DNA of 64,000 bases from Pararge aegeria (Eukaryota > Arthropoda > Insecta > Lepidoptera > Nymphalidae): NCBI RefSeq assembly GCF_905163445.1, contig NC_053185.1, positions 18,990,001-19,054,000 of the forward strand, written 5' to 3'. Below, piece after piece: positions 54,501 to 63,912 of the stretch. Position numbers and translations under genes: made by a program. The notes beneath the pieces are model-generated. The model was not told where the DNA came from and searched no databases. It worked only from the letters and a program-made list of their open reading frames with translations. Within the stretch, counting starts at the first letter, position 1; each line of letters begins with the position of its first letter.

Positions 54501-57500
54501 AACTGTTTCCTCACGATGTTAAATGACCGTTAAAGCATATTAATATTTAATTAATTAAAACGTACATAGGTACTGGATTGCGGGTCTACTGTCATCCTGG
54601 ATATAGCATAGCATTGTTTGATGATGCATAAAATTCACATTACCAAATGTTAAAAATTTGAAAACATTATAATAGTTAATAATGAGGAATTGAATCTGGT
54701 GGATACGAAAGAGATTTTGGGAATAACGTTAGATGCTAAACTGCTAAACTTCAATGGGTGCCTTAATGTAAATAATTTATCGAACAGGTTTAGTTCTGGT
54801 GGTCTTCACACGCCTGTCAAAATCTCTGTATTCTCTTAACGATAAACCAAGTGATAATAAATTGTTTATATCAAAAACGCAATTAAGTCTGAAAAATATT
54901 GGATAGAAGCAGTTGTTATTTTGCGGAAATCCATGAAATATTATGAAAATTTAGCTTAAATTGCTATACTTCGCGAAAATCAGGAGAATCGGTATGTAAC
55001 TTAGTTGTTAAAGGTCTTAACAATTATTCATTGTAAAGTCAACATCTCATGAGGATGCTCCGGTTTCGGAGCGAAACGTGCGTAGAGGGTACATTGCCGA
55101 AGATCCGTCTGGTGTGGAGTATAAGGATTGAAGAAATTATAAATTACGCCATACAGATTCTCCTGCTTTTCGCAGAGTATAGCAAATTCAGCTTAATTTT
55201 CATTATAACTCAGAAAAGTTAAAGGTGTGGCTGAGGAGTGCTTGGAATCTATTCCTCAGCGCTGGGTTCCGCCGAAATACTAGTCTATCACTACTTTTTG
55301 TTGTACAGGTCAGTCTAAAAAGTCAGTTGGCTGTCGCACCCATACATGTGTGGGTGACTTCAACGAGGGTGTACAATGGGTGACCACAGCCACAGCAGAC
55401 TGTTCCACTCGGTCACCAGTTGCGATCGACAGATCTCTGGAGTTCATGCCTGCATCCAATCCAAGCAATGAAACGGTTAGTAGCGCTTTAGGCTTATTTT
55501 TGAAGTTGGAACGATTTTTAAGACGGTTTTTACTAAAATACCTAATTATTTTAACTTGCATACATCTAGCTTCTTTTTGGCTTTTCTGAAAATTTCTGAT
55601 CCATTGTCAATTGAATCGGAGGCATCCCCTCTCGAGAGTAGCATTTCAATTTCACACTTTTGTAATCGTGTACCACCCTTATACTCTATGAAATTCGAAT
55701 CTAAACAAACGTTATGTGACGTCAATATTGGTGCTTAGTGTAGTAGTTATATTGACGTCATAAAATGTATTATGAGTTTGTACAGAGTATTGAAGATATA
55801 TTTGTACGACGCGTACTTATATGATGGTCGCATTACATTTGACATTTTGATAGGAAGAGGGATGAATTATCTCGTTTTTGGATCAGAATTTTCTTTGTAA
55901 AGTATTTTTAATTATTTGCCATCATATTTTCAACTTTAATACCACATAATTAGGAACATACGAAATCCTCAGTCAGCCAGTATTTTATGCAGCGCATTGT
56001 GTCCAAAAAAGTGAAATGGCCCCACGTCTCACTTCATACCCGCGGAATGTTGCTGGATCACAAACTTTTCCCATTTTCCCAATTTATTGTAAACATTTAG
56101 AACATTTAAACATATAATTACTGCCAACTGCTAAACGGAATGAGGTGAAGTAACCGCCTGTTCGAGAAACACTACTAAAGTGGAGTGGTTTTTGACGCTG
56201 TTAAATATTGAATATTAAACGTGTACACGGTTTCTGTGTGTTCTTAATTCTTATCATAATAATATTAATAACTCATAAAAATACATTCACTATTTTAATA
56301 TTTTCTTTTTATAATACGTACCTACTTAATAAATAACAGAGATCATTGCATGAATTCATTGACTAATGCCTAACCAATTATTGTAGACATCCGAAAATAG
56401 CGACAGCTCAGACGAGGATTCTCTGCTAGAAACCACATCAACCTATGATAAGAAAAAAACATCAACTACAAGTAAACCTACTGTTACTCTACCTGAAATA
56501 ACCACTCATATCGTACCAACGGAAGTTTCTACAGTTAACACGCCTACAGAAGTTTCTACTGTTGATGGTCCTGGAATAGTTGAATCCACTACATACTTAG
56601 AAGTTAATGGGACAACAGAGTACGACACCACTACGATTAGTACTACTGTGTTTCCACCTACTACAGTAGCTACTTCAACTAGACCGGTAACTTGAAATTT
56701 CTTGCTTCTGCATGTGCCGTATTTCATTTGTTTTTATCTAAAACTAGATTTTGAGTTTAAACAGCTGGTTGGCACGGTGGGCAGCGACCCTGCTTTCTGC
56801 GTCCGAGACCGTGGGCTCGATTCCTATAGCTGGGAAAATGTTTGTGATGAACATAATTGTTTTTCAGTGTCTAGGTTTTTATCTGTATACTAAGAGTATT
56901 TATGTGTCTTTTATTAATAAAAATATTAATTAGCTATCTTAATTACCTTTAACACAAGCTCCAACCAGGTTGCTCTTGTAATAATTTGAAATGACATTGT
57001 GAGATGGTGATAACAAATAAAAACAAAAAGCACCCGGCTAAGTTTGTTGTGGGCTTCTTCTTAGACCAGGACGCGTTTGGAACCCTCGTAGCTTTAGTTT
57101 TAAGTTTACGAATGTGGTTATCGCCATCATCTCACTACCGTGTAATTCTTTTGTGCGCATCAAAAGTGCCACCTATGGGCCTACTTGAATAAAGATATTT
57201 TTGACGTCAGTAGTTGTAGAGCTTTTTGTGACAGAGCTCGTCCGGGGAAATACTATCGCTATGCTTAATGCTGCCGCTAAGCAGCATTGTTGCAATGCTG
57301 TGTTCCGGTCAGAAGGGCGTGGTTGCCGGTGTAATTACAGGCACATGAGACTTAACACCTACGCCTCAAATTGATGGTCGAAGGATGTTGCAGGATGCAC
57401 TCCTTTCACGCCCTGTAAAGTGTTGCTCTGTTTACAGGCGACGGTTTTTGACTGTATGTCAATTATTACTATAAAAAAAAATTGGTTGTCTGTAAAGTCG

Positions 57501-60500
57501 GCTTACTGAGGATAGTTGAACGTGACAACGTCGTAAGAAAATACTGATGGAATGGTTGCATTTTTCAAAAGAAAATTTTAATTTTATTTGTTTGATAGAT
57601 ATTATCGTTGCTATAAACAATCGACACCACATTCACTTTTCACTGCACTTCATCCTTGCCGAAAACATGTAAATGTATTATTGTATAGAAGCTGTCCACG
57701 CGGACGTATCGCTCACTCAAGTAGGAGAGAGACAGATGTCGAACGCGGAGGCCGACTGTGCCTCTTTGTCGCTCGTTCCGCGCTCTCGCTTGCACTTCAA
57801 GCCTTGAATGGAACGCCTCAGAGCGAGGTAACGCCGCATACGTCATGTTTTTTCGTGCGTGCAGCCGGCTCCATCGATTTATAAGACGTTGTCACGTCAA
57901 AAAGCACTACAAGTTAGCCCTCGAATGAAATCTCACTTGGTGGTGATGCTTCAAAAGCCTTCCACTACATCAGACCAGAGAAAATTCGGAAATTTGGAAC
58001 TTCGGGATATATACAACGTGTAAATGGAAACTGAAATATTTCACAGGCTTTAGAGGTACATTATGAGACTGAGACTTATCTGTGAAATCGCAAACCTAGT
58101 TTTTACTGAAAGAAATCAGATAAAGTCCTAACATCACATGCAAAATTAAAATCATGTGACTCCTGTCACTTTTATTACGTACGCGTCATGTAGTGTAGGT
58201 ATTATGTGAGTGCCGCTCTTTTATCTTCAATCGGGTCGTCATATAACTACTTAGAATGTTTCGAATTCGTTAGTGTGAAAAAATAAATTTGTTTCTTTTC
58301 ATTTAATATTTTCCTTCAATATTATTTCTTAATTCTGTTACACGTTGTATATATGGTGTGGTGACGACATACTGTAAATAGAGTTGTCACCCCCCTTTCT
58401 CTTTCTACGAGCATAGAGATAGTTAAAAGGAGGGAACGTAACATATGCTACTTTTTATCCCAAAAAACAAATGGTTCGCAACGCGGACAGCTTGTAATGT
58501 TATGATCATCAGCATCATCATATTACCCATTAACGGCCCATTACAGAGCACGGGTCTCCTCCCACAATGAGAAGGGTTTAGGCCGTAGTCCACCACGCTG
58601 GCCCAGTGCGGATTGGTGTAATATTATGATCCATATTATTTCCTGTTATAAAATATTAAATAGTTTTTAATTTAAGAAATTGTATTTCACAGCCAGAGGA
58701 ACAGCTGGACCAAGTGTTGAGTGACCTTGATAACCTGATCAACGGATCTACTCCAATCACAGTGGACGATATAGGGGATGTATTCAATCAGGTATTTGTT
58801 ACATTTCAAACGAAATTCTTGTTCTTTTGCTTGTTGATTTTGTATATATATATGTTAAAAGTAGTTATTCGTAAAAAATATTCATCACTCATAATACCCT
58901 TCCTTCCTTTGGGCCTAGATGGTGATGTGTGTATTGTCGTAGTATATATATTTATATTTATTAAAAGGGTGATTAAGTATTTCACAGGCTTGTGACAGGC
59001 GTAAATCTCGCGACCCTCGCAGTCAAACGTCACTTTTGCATCCGTTACGTACGCCTGTCGCAAGCTTGTCGTGAGGTACGTAGTGCCGACCAAAAGTGAC
59101 TCTCTTAGTGTAGTAGTAAATAGCTCTAACGTAATTCACGTGTCTTAAGTAAAAACGCATGAAGCTGATGATCACTCTATGTATTTAGAGATTATCGTTT
59201 TTCACGTGGAAACTTAAAGCACGTATGTTTAACTAACGCAATTATTACTTACAGGTTGATGATCTATTCGAACTTCACGATAGCTTGGAAATTCCTGGCC
59301 GGCTATTACATCTTCTAGATAATTTGGGTTCTGCCATAGAACTGAACGGGTCGAGAAGCGCAACAGCTGTGCGGAATAATATCGCTCTATTACTGGCCGA
59401 TGCTGAGCCAAGCCATCCCGTAAGAGGCATGAAGATAGCCACAAGAGACAATGACGCGTTCACTGACGACGCTTTTGAAATTATCTCAGGTAATATTTTT
59501 CTCCAGGACGAAGAGGCGTTTCCGTGAAAAGCATGATAATCAAAATTCGTGTATTAAGACATCACCGTATTAGAAAATTTGTTACGCGCTTGTATCCTTG
59601 TACTATTGTAGATTCCAAATAAATAGACCGATTTTGATACCGTTTTTTTTCTCTTTGGCAGCCCATATAATATATTTGGACAGTTATGATTGATGTTATC
59701 CATTCGGTATTTATTTGACTTGCAATGTTTTTAGTCTCTGTTAAAATAGCTTGAGGTAAAAGGCACGACTTCGGGCAAAATCTATTTATCTCCGAGCTGA
59801 TAGAATAACTTAACAGCATTATCTGTATTAACAGCATTAACACACCATATTTGCTGCTTCATAAAATTTCAAATATTCATTTGCTTGTTTTACAGGTGAA
59901 GTGAACAGCACGATTCTCGACTCTGAAAGAAATGAGGTAGTCGTCCACCTTCCACAGTCCGTATCGGATGCGTCACGTCGCATAAGTTTTGTAGTGTTTA
60001 GAAACGATCGAGCCTTCCAACCTAGCCAAGCGACGTATTCTGTCAACAGTCGAGTGCTGAGCATTAAAGTTCAGGACGTGACTAACTTTGAAAACGGGGA
60101 GGTAAGATGGATTTTTTTTTTCAATTCCTCCGAAAAAGTGACAGAGAAATTGGTCAAACCCAAGGTTTGGCGACCGATTGGCGCAGTGGGCAGAGACCCT
60201 ACATTTAGAGTCGAAGGCTGTGGGTTCGATTTCTACAACTGGAAAATGTTTGGGTGGCGAACTATATATAATAAGTTTTAATGACAATTATTCATAAGAA
60301 TCATCGTCAGTCATTTTAATACCCATAAATCAAACTACGCTCACTTTGGGGCTAGATGGCGATGTTTATTTTGTCGTAGTATATTTATTTATTGTTGTTC
60401 ACTGCAAATACACCAGCTGGGGTCGAAAACTGCAACCGGCTTAACTTCTATTTGCTCACAGAAACCTGTGGTTTACTTAGTTAATGACTTTATTGACAGT

Positions 60501-61796
60501 AATAACATAAAAGCCCATTAAGTTGTATTTAACTCATAACACCCAACGACTTTCGTCTAATACAAAAATTTGCAATTTTTTTAAAACTAAAGTTAATCAA
60601 AACTGTTCGATGGTAATTTTGACATTGCATTCCAGGTGATAGACATCCATCTAAGTCCAATGACATTGGAACCAGACCGCAACGCAACCAGAACCTGTGC
60701 CTACTGGAAATTCTTGGAAGACGGAACGGGGTCTTGGTCTTCCGATGGTTGTACGCTCATTCGCGCAACAGAATCAGGTATGCTGGACACTTGCAGGTGT
60801 ACCCATCTGACGCACTTCGCTGAGGTATTATTTCCAAGATCAGTATTTTCTCAAAAGGATGAAGATATTCTGGAACTGCTAACTGTTATTGGATGCTGTT
60901 TGTCAATTTTTGGTTTAATAATGGTAGGAGTAACAGCAGCGTTGTTTAGGTCCTGGCGACGGGACTATAGTAATAAAATTTGGCTTCAACTCTGCATATC
61001 CATTTTGTTGCTTGTCCTCAGCTTTTTGATCATAATATTTGCTAAATTTGATCACTACAGTATTACTTGTATGTTGATAGGAGTAGTCCTACACTACGCA
61101 GTTCTATCTTCCTTCTGTTGGATGTTGGTTGCAGCAGTACTGTCTTATAGGCGATTAGTGTTGGTCTTCACCAGAGACGCCTCACATAAATTGCTTCGAG
61201 CATCTGCATTTTCGTGGGGAGTTCCTTTGGGAATAATTGGCGTTCTTCTTTCAGCAGCCCCGCAGTCTTATGCGGGACGTTTCGAAGAGAAAACGCCTAG
61301 CGGTTCTTTTTGCTATCCTTCCGGTTTAGCTATGTGGCTATCAGTTTATGCCCCGATAGCGATAATATTACTTGCGAACTGGACACTATTTGCGTTGATA
61401 GTCCGTTCCGTGTTTGCATCAAGAGGGATTCAGAGACACGGGGATTCAAACGAAGCTCTTCGTTGCGCATCGGTTAGTTGCCTGTTAGTTTTTCTATTCG
61501 GGTTGCCGTGGATTTTTGGTCTTTTCGCTTTTAACGTTGTCGCTGCGTATTTCTTTACGTTGACAGCAACGTATCAAGGGTTTATGTTGTTCCTATTCTT
61601 TGTCCTTGGGAATAAGAAGACTAGAGACTTGTGGTTAAATAAGTTAAAGATAAAACAGACTCGCAAAGTGCCTGTAACGTCATCAACATATTCTAATAGT
61701 CGGACGGGGTGGCGAGGGGCGACGGCTCCATTGACGGTTGAAGCTAAGGCGTCGAAACCTAAATCTCTAAGCCAAGATGACTCTAGGTTTTCTTGA
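47712..61796 (+). CDS. Adhesion G-protein-coupled receptor with two lectin-like domains (spliced, 9 coding exons)
   Basis: Joining 47712-48509, 49573-49745, 52674-53308, 55309-55475, 56387-56686, 58693-58791, 59255-59489, 59896-60101 and 60636-61796 gives one frame of 1257 residues. Each intron has GT..AG borders and matching phase. Layout: signal peptide 1-23; C-type-lectin-like domain 1 (about 30-160, Cys 36/53, 69/158, 136/150); lectin-like domain 2 (about 172-310, Cys 174/190, 213/307, with ATWNQARELCGKKGGYLLS); Ig-like domain (Cys 343 and DGYYWC at 378); unassigned region to 535; Cys-rich module (544, 549, 567); Thr/Ser-rich stalk 592-691; GAIN-like region; GPS (C892, W895, W905, C910, C924, C926, H928-L929-T930); seven helices about 949-1196; 60-residue tail. 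The lectin-like domains lack WND and EPN/QPD motifs, so calcium-dependent sugar binding is unlikely. The intact HLT predicts self-cleavage and a THFAEVLF tethered agonist (family knowledge). The ligand is unknown. It resembles group-G type vertebrate adhesion receptors only in general layout. Confidence 0.9.
48510..49572 (+). other. Receptor intron 1
   Basis: It contains an 'ATAAAATGTATCC' / 'AACAAACAAACATAC' type repeat at 48660-48940 and an open, protein-like segment at 49372-49555. The 3' end is TTATGGTTATTAG. Confidence 0.7.
49372..49555 (+). pseudogene. Protein-like fragment of unknown origin in intron 1
   Basis: The plus strand reads LARLWNAQATGGQGSSVRNL then LTIRAGYLLYPTTKRKLLKM and LVEAFREKTERLL without a stop for about 57 codons, in DNA less AT-biased than the rest of the intron. 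It has no ATG, splice sites or known domain. It may be an old transposon or processed-gene piece. Confidence 0.3.
49573..49745 (+). CDS. Receptor coding exon 2: end of lectin-like domain 2
   Basis: Residues 267-323 plus two bases. IPISEWNFGDTINSTDTFLG leads to YDVICERS with the last domain cysteine, C307. The donor is GACGC|GTAAGT. Confidence 0.9.
49781..50192. mobile_element. GTGGCGTGCACT MITE, split by SINE-B
   Basis: The left part (CACCAGGTGCACTGAGCTTC, CAATTGCATAAAGC, ATCCTCCTCTTATACCAG) and right part (TATGTATGAAGTGCACGCCA then CTG) are the two halves of the element seen whole at 44620-44765, here in the opposite orientation. Confidence 0.78.
49869..50131 (+). mobile_element. SINE-B, full length, nested in the MITE
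   Basis: GACGGCCGATTGGCGCAGTT, GTGGGTTCGATTCCCACTAC and GTGTATTGTCGTAGTATATT with an ATT-rich tail. It is one of the least diverged copies. Confidence 0.9.
50318..50422 (-). mobile_element. SINE-C head fragment
   Basis: GAAAATTCTGAAATTTTAAA, CCAGGATTCGAAACGGGACC and CACCGTTGCGCCAGGGAGGT: inverted B-box and A-box of the SINE-C head. Confidence 0.7.
50440..50605 (-). repeat. 'ACTAGC' type repeat end
   Basis: AAGAACGGCTGGACCAATTT to GTACGAAGTTCGCCGGGACA then GCTAGTT. Confidence 0.55.
51950..52002. repeat. One end of the GTGGCGTGCACT MITE
   Basis: TAGGGTATGCAGTGCTTTCG, TGCATGTATGAAGTGCACGC then CACTGG; the other end is missing. Confidence 0.7.
52674..53308 (+). CDS. Receptor coding exon 3: Ig-like domain and unassigned region
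   Basis: Residues 324-535. ENKLTLAVNDSLDKDDIYC to KQDGYYWC is Ig-like, with cysteines 35 residues apart. The following ~150 residues (REKVSLVNFYAIKLKYSKMY, CKGFDSVPQ) are not assigned. The donor is TTTGG|GTAAGA. Confidence 0.9.
53309..55308 (+). other. Receptor intron 3
   Basis: Contains a SINE-C piece (53930-54085, TAGCCTTTGACTGCAATCTC, GGCTCGTCTTTGTCCGTGCG) and a diverged minus-strand SINE-A (54378-54570, GTTTCCTCACGATGTTAAAT). Otherwise nothing is recognised. Confidence 0.65.
54378..54570 (-). mobile_element. SINE-A, diverged
   Basis: ATGGGTTTAGGGCATAGTTC, CCAACTGTGGATTGTTCGAC and GACTTTGAGATAACTGTTTC TCACGATG-like words follow the SINE-A order. Confidence 0.7.
55309..55475 (+). CDS. Receptor coding exon 4: small Cys-rich module
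   Basis: Residues 536-591. GCRTHTCVGDFNEGVQWVTT then ATADC is reminiscent of the hormone-receptor-like motif of adhesion receptors (a C..GD....G..W....C spacing). The assignment is tentative. The donor is AAACG|GTTAGT. Confidence 0.85.
55476..56386 (+). other. Receptor intron 4
   Basis: No repeat copy or gene recognised; ends CCAATTATTGTAG. Confidence 0.6.
56387..56686 (+). CDS. Receptor coding exon 5: Thr/Ser-rich stalk
   Basis: Residues 592-691, exactly 100 codons, phase 0 at both ends. It starts with an acidic SENSDSSDEDS cluster, then is rich in T, S, V and P (TEVSTVNTPTEVSTVDGPGI, TTTISTTVFPPTTVATST). It probably forms an O-glycosylated, extended spacer. A short internal repeat PTEVSTV occurs twice. 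Confidence 0.88.
56761..56960 (+). mobile_element. SINE-B, 3' truncated
   Basis: CTGGTTGGCACGGTGGGCAG, GTGGGCTCGATTCCTATAGC and TTAACACAAGCTCC; it passes directly into family D. Confidence 0.8.
56961..57206 (+). mobile_element. LINE-tail family D, copy 4
   Basis: ACCAGGTTGCTCTTGTAATA, GTTTGTTGTGGGCTTCTTCT and CCTACTTGAATAAAGATATT then TTTGACGTC. Confidence 0.8.
57210..57485. repeat. Unclassified repeat (matches 23.8 and 31.9 kb)
   Basis: AGAGCTCGTCCGGGGAAATA, GCAATGCTGTGTTCCGGTC and GTGTAATTACAGGCACATGA are shared, in reverse, with 31840-32010 and 23700-23880. Confidence 0.55.
57517..57900. mobile_element. MITE-like DNA element with inverted ends
   Basis: The left end TTGAACGTGACAACGTCGTA and the right end, read inversely, TTGACGTGACAACGTCTTAT form imperfect inverted repeats of about 18 bp around ~350 bp. 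The core is CpG-rich for this region (about 57690-57860). There is no convincing coding frame. Confidence 0.65.
57905..58009 (-). mobile_element. SINE-C end fragment
   Basis: TAGCCCTCGAATGAAATCTC then ACTTGGTGG and CAGACCAGAGAAAATTCGGA match 41720-41760 and 53930-53990. Confidence 0.6.
58010..58390. repeat. Dispersed repeat G, copy 2
   Basis: Same orientation as 1786-2190: ACAACGTGTAAATGGAAACT, CTAACATCACATGCAAAATT, TTTTATCTTCAATCGGGTCG, TATTATTTCTTAATTCTG. Confidence 0.7.
58504..58617 (-). mobile_element. SINE-A 3' end only
   Basis: ATCATCAGCATCATCATATT, GGGTCTCCTCCCACAATGAG and GGCCCAGTGCGGATTGGTG; 5'-truncated, which is typical of retrotransposition. Confidence 0.85.
58693..58791 (+). 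CDS. Receptor coding exon 6: start of the GAIN region
   Basis: Residues 692-724, 33 codons, phase 0 at both ends. EEQLDQVLSDLDNLINGSTP looks like the helical start of a GAIN domain. The donor is AATCAG|GTATTT. Confidence 0.87.
58792..59254 (+). other. Receptor intron 6
   Basis: Contains a SINE-B 3' fragment (58868-58970) and an imperfect 16-bp inverted repeat, 58988-59003 against 59050-59065. Confidence 0.7.
58868..58970 (+). mobile_element. SINE-B 3' fragment
   Basis: AATATTCATCACTCATAATA, GGGCCTAGATGGTGATGTGT and GTATTGTCGTAGTATATATA. Confidence 0.75.
59255..59489 (+). CDS. Receptor coding exon 7: GAIN region
   Basis: Residues 725-802 plus one base. LFELHDSLEIPGRLLHLLDN then LGSAIELNG is the helical GAIN subdomain A type, and NNIALLLADAEPSHPVRGMK begins the beta part. 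The donor is CTCAG|GTAATA. Confidence 0.9.
59490..59895 (+). other. Receptor intron 7
   Basis: AT-rich, no repeat recognised; ends CTTGTTTTACAG. Confidence 0.6.
59896..60101 (+). CDS. Receptor coding exon 8: GAIN subdomain B
   Basis: Residues 803-871. VVVHLPQSVSDASRRISFVV then FRNDRAFQP and VNSRVLSIKV is the usual beta-sandwich pattern upstream of a GPS. The donor is GGGGAG|GTAAGA. Confidence 0.9.
60102..60635 (+). other. Receptor intron 8, with a SINE-B
   Basis: SINE-B occupies 60169-60393. The rest is AT-rich; ends TTGCATTCCAG. Confidence 0.7.
60169..60393 (+). mobile_element. SINE-B, with internal deletion
   Basis: CGACCGATTGGCGCAGTGGG, GTGGGTTCGATTTCTACAAC and TTTTGTCGTAGTATATTTAT; the middle is about 30 bases shorter than in other copies. 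Confidence 0.85.
60636..61796 (+). CDS. Receptor coding exon 9: GPS, seven helices, tail
   Basis: Residues 872-1257 and stop TGA. It contains the whole GPS and all seven helices in one exon. C1016 at the top of helix 3 and C1097 in extracellular loop 2 can form the conserved disulfide. The tail is rich in Ser, Thr and Lys (QTRKVPVTSSTYSNSRTGWR, KPKSLSQDDSRFS). Confidence 0.95.
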   Translation: MIDIHLSPMTLEPDRNATRTCAYWKFLEDGTGSWSSDGCTLIRATESGMLDTCRCTHLTHFAEVLFPRSVFSQKDEDILELLTVIGCCLSIFGLIMVGVTAALFRSWRRDYSNKIWLQLCISILLLVLSFLIIIFAKFDHYSITCMLIGVVLHYAVLSSFCWMLVAAVLSYRRLVLVFTRDASHKLLRASAFSWGVPLGIIGVLLSAAPQSYAGRFEEKTPSGSFCYPSGLAMWLSVYAPIAIILLANWTLFALIVRSVFASRGIQRHGDSNEALRCASVSCLLVFLFGLPWIFGLFAFNVVAAYFFTLTATYQGFMLFLFFVLGNKKTRDLWLNKLKIKQTRKVPVTSSTYSNSRTGWRGATAPLTVEAKASKPKSLSQDDSRFS

Positions 61797-63080
61797 CGAA
61801 GGTCTAAATCCAAGCAGCCTTATAAAGGTTGATATTTGAACAAGTAAGATTCTTCTCAATAGCACATCTTGCAACTGTTCCTTGTTGTACTCCTGTCTTT
61901 TTTGCTAGCCGTAGTTATCATGTAGTGACGCTGTTTGAGACAGGCATTAGCCACTTAATCTCTCTCTGTTTGCTGACAGCCTGGTATCTCAGTCTATCGC
62001 ACAGGTGGCCTCCATACCTTTTGCCCTGTGTTGCACACACAAGGCGTTCTATATAATTTTCTCGATTCGACTGTGCATAGTTACTCGACACTCAGTCAAA
62101 ATGCTGGAAAGTACCTACTTCTTGATGAATTATTTATATTTAAGTGTTTGTTTTGTAAACGTAAGTTTATACGAGAAACAACGAATGTTTATTACTCTGG
62201 CCGCTGCGGTCCGATGCAACCGGTCGCCCTGTGGCTAGCTAGTTGACGCGTAGATTGGCCATATTGCTAATCTTTATGGTAAGGCGCTATCTGTGTTCAT
62301 TATTTTTGTTTAGGATATTTCTTTAGTTACTTTTATTCTTTTACTGTTTGCGATTTTAATACAGGGAAATTGTTTTTTATTAGAATATTCTGTGAAGGTA
62401 TTGCTTTCACTGTTACCTATGAACGTATTATTTGTTGTAACCATGTCGGCTGTTTTAATCGTCTTGCTTATTTTTAGTATGAAACGAGGCTATGTACGTA
62501 TAAGACTTTTCGATTAATATTTAAAGTTAGTTAATTAATAAAATCAGTGTTAATCTATTTAAACTAACTTCTGAGACCCCTTTAGAGATTTTCTAACATT
62601 TTATAAGTTGCAGTTAAAAATGTTACTAGATCTATTAGCATAGTGTCGAGATGAAGAAAAGATAGAGATTTTACTCTAAAATCTGATTTCCCGGTTTTAA
62701 CATTTTTCCGTAAATTTACAGGGGATCTTGAATTTGTTTTATTTACTTGAATAAATATGTTACTGTTGTTAGGTTATCTATTTTTTTAATAAGTCAATAA
62801 GACATCCATCAAGTGATCGATATACCCTTGTTTTTTTAACATAATTTCAAAAGGTCTTTGAATTTTTTTTTCTTTCTCTTAGTTGTGTTTTATAACTTAA
62901 AATATCATTATAAGATCTAGGTTTCACTTTAGTGAAAGAGTAATTAAGATAGATTGAGATACTAATTTATTTATGTAAATAGCTTAGTTAGGTAAATAAA
63001 GTAATTCCGATGTACAGAACCAAATACTATTACTATTGTGTTAGGTAATAAACGTTGTGGCATTTATTATTATGAATTAT
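61797..63080 (+). other. Probable 3' UTR of the receptor gene
   Basis: AATAAA signals occur at 62537-62542, 62750-62755, 62995-63000 and 63047-63052. The sequence is largely repeat-free, unlike the introns, which fits transcribed UTR. Small open frames around 61829-62246 have no family features. Confidence 0.5.
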
Positions 63081-63139
63081 ATAATTGAATACAAAATAAA
63101 ATGTTATTTATTACTATTTACTTTTATTCATTATCCTTC

Positions 63140-63300
63140 TACATTATGGTCATCATCAGAATTTTAATATCCCACTGCTCTCCTTTATAAAATAGTGGGA
63201 TTTACAGCCTAGATCCTTCACGCTGCTTCAATGTGGATTGGTTGGCTTTAACGAATATTATCTCGTCATACTAGGTGATAATATTCCGAACAGAATTTAA
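63140..63300 (-). repeat. Diverged SINE tail-like fragment
   Basis: GTCATCATCAGAATTTTAAT, CCCACTGCTCTCC and CAATGTGGATTGGTTGGCTT resemble, on the minus strand, a SINE tail of the 42.7-kb type. Weak match. Confidence 0.4.
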
Positions 63301-63671
63301 AACGAACTCTCTGAGGGGTGGACTACGCCAACTTCCTTACCACGGTCTTATTTTGAGGATGTCGAAAACATTAATACCCAATTTTTGCCCATATCTGGGA
63401 ATCGAGCCCGGGACGTCATAATCCGCAACAACCACGAGACCTGCGAGGCATTTTAATTATTGTTGCTGTGAAAATTCATGTGACTATCATTAAATCCTTA
63501 GTTTCTAGCATAACTTTATTGCATTTTTTAAAATATAAACTCGTATAAAACTCGTGTTTTATCGTGTATCTTTTAGAATTTAAACCTGCTTTAAAGTTTC
63601 ATTTTACTGTGTTATTCAACTACAAACATTTTTTAACTCACCTGGAGTTCAGCTGTTTATTCATCAAGTAA
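63301..63671. other. Gene-free sequence
   Basis: GGGAATCGAGCCCGGGACGT at about 63397 is an inverted B-box-like tRNA fragment of another SINE. Otherwise nothing. Confidence 0.45.
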
Positions 63672-63912
63672 ACCCTTTACCGGCATACTATAGTCCACTA
63701 CGCTAGCCTAGTGCGGATTGGTGGACTTTACACACCTGGAGAACATTAAGGAGAACTATCAGGCATGTAGGTTTCCTCACGATGTTTTCCTTCACCGTTG
63801 ACGCAAGTGATATTTCTAATTGCTTAAAAACGCACATAGTTTGAGGCGCGTGCTGGGATTCGAACTCGGCCTCCTGAAATCGAAGTCCTACCCACTAAGG
63901 TATCACCGCTTG
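63672..63912 (-). mobile_element. SINE-A, nearly full length
   Basis: AGTCCACTACGCTAGCCTAG, AGGTTTCCTCACGATGTTTT, GTGCTGGGATTCGAACTCGG and the head end CTACCCACTAAGGTATCACC. Confidence 0.88.

Larger units (their letters stand above)
56687..58692 (+). other. Receptor intron 5
   Basis: Crowded with repeats: SINE-B (56761-56960), family D tail (56961-57206), a mixed repeat (57210-57480), a MITE (57517-57900), SINE-C end (57905-58009), repeat G (58010-58390) and a SINE-A end (58504-58617). Only short unique stretches remain. Confidence 0.7.

Noticed and set aside
57588..57884. 98-residue open frame in receptor intron 5
   Set aside because: It lies wholly within the MITE-like element with inverted ends, and an open frame exists on the other strand too.
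61829..62246. Three overlapping small frames after the receptor stop codon
   Set aside because: They lie in the probable 3' UTR and overlap each other in different frames.
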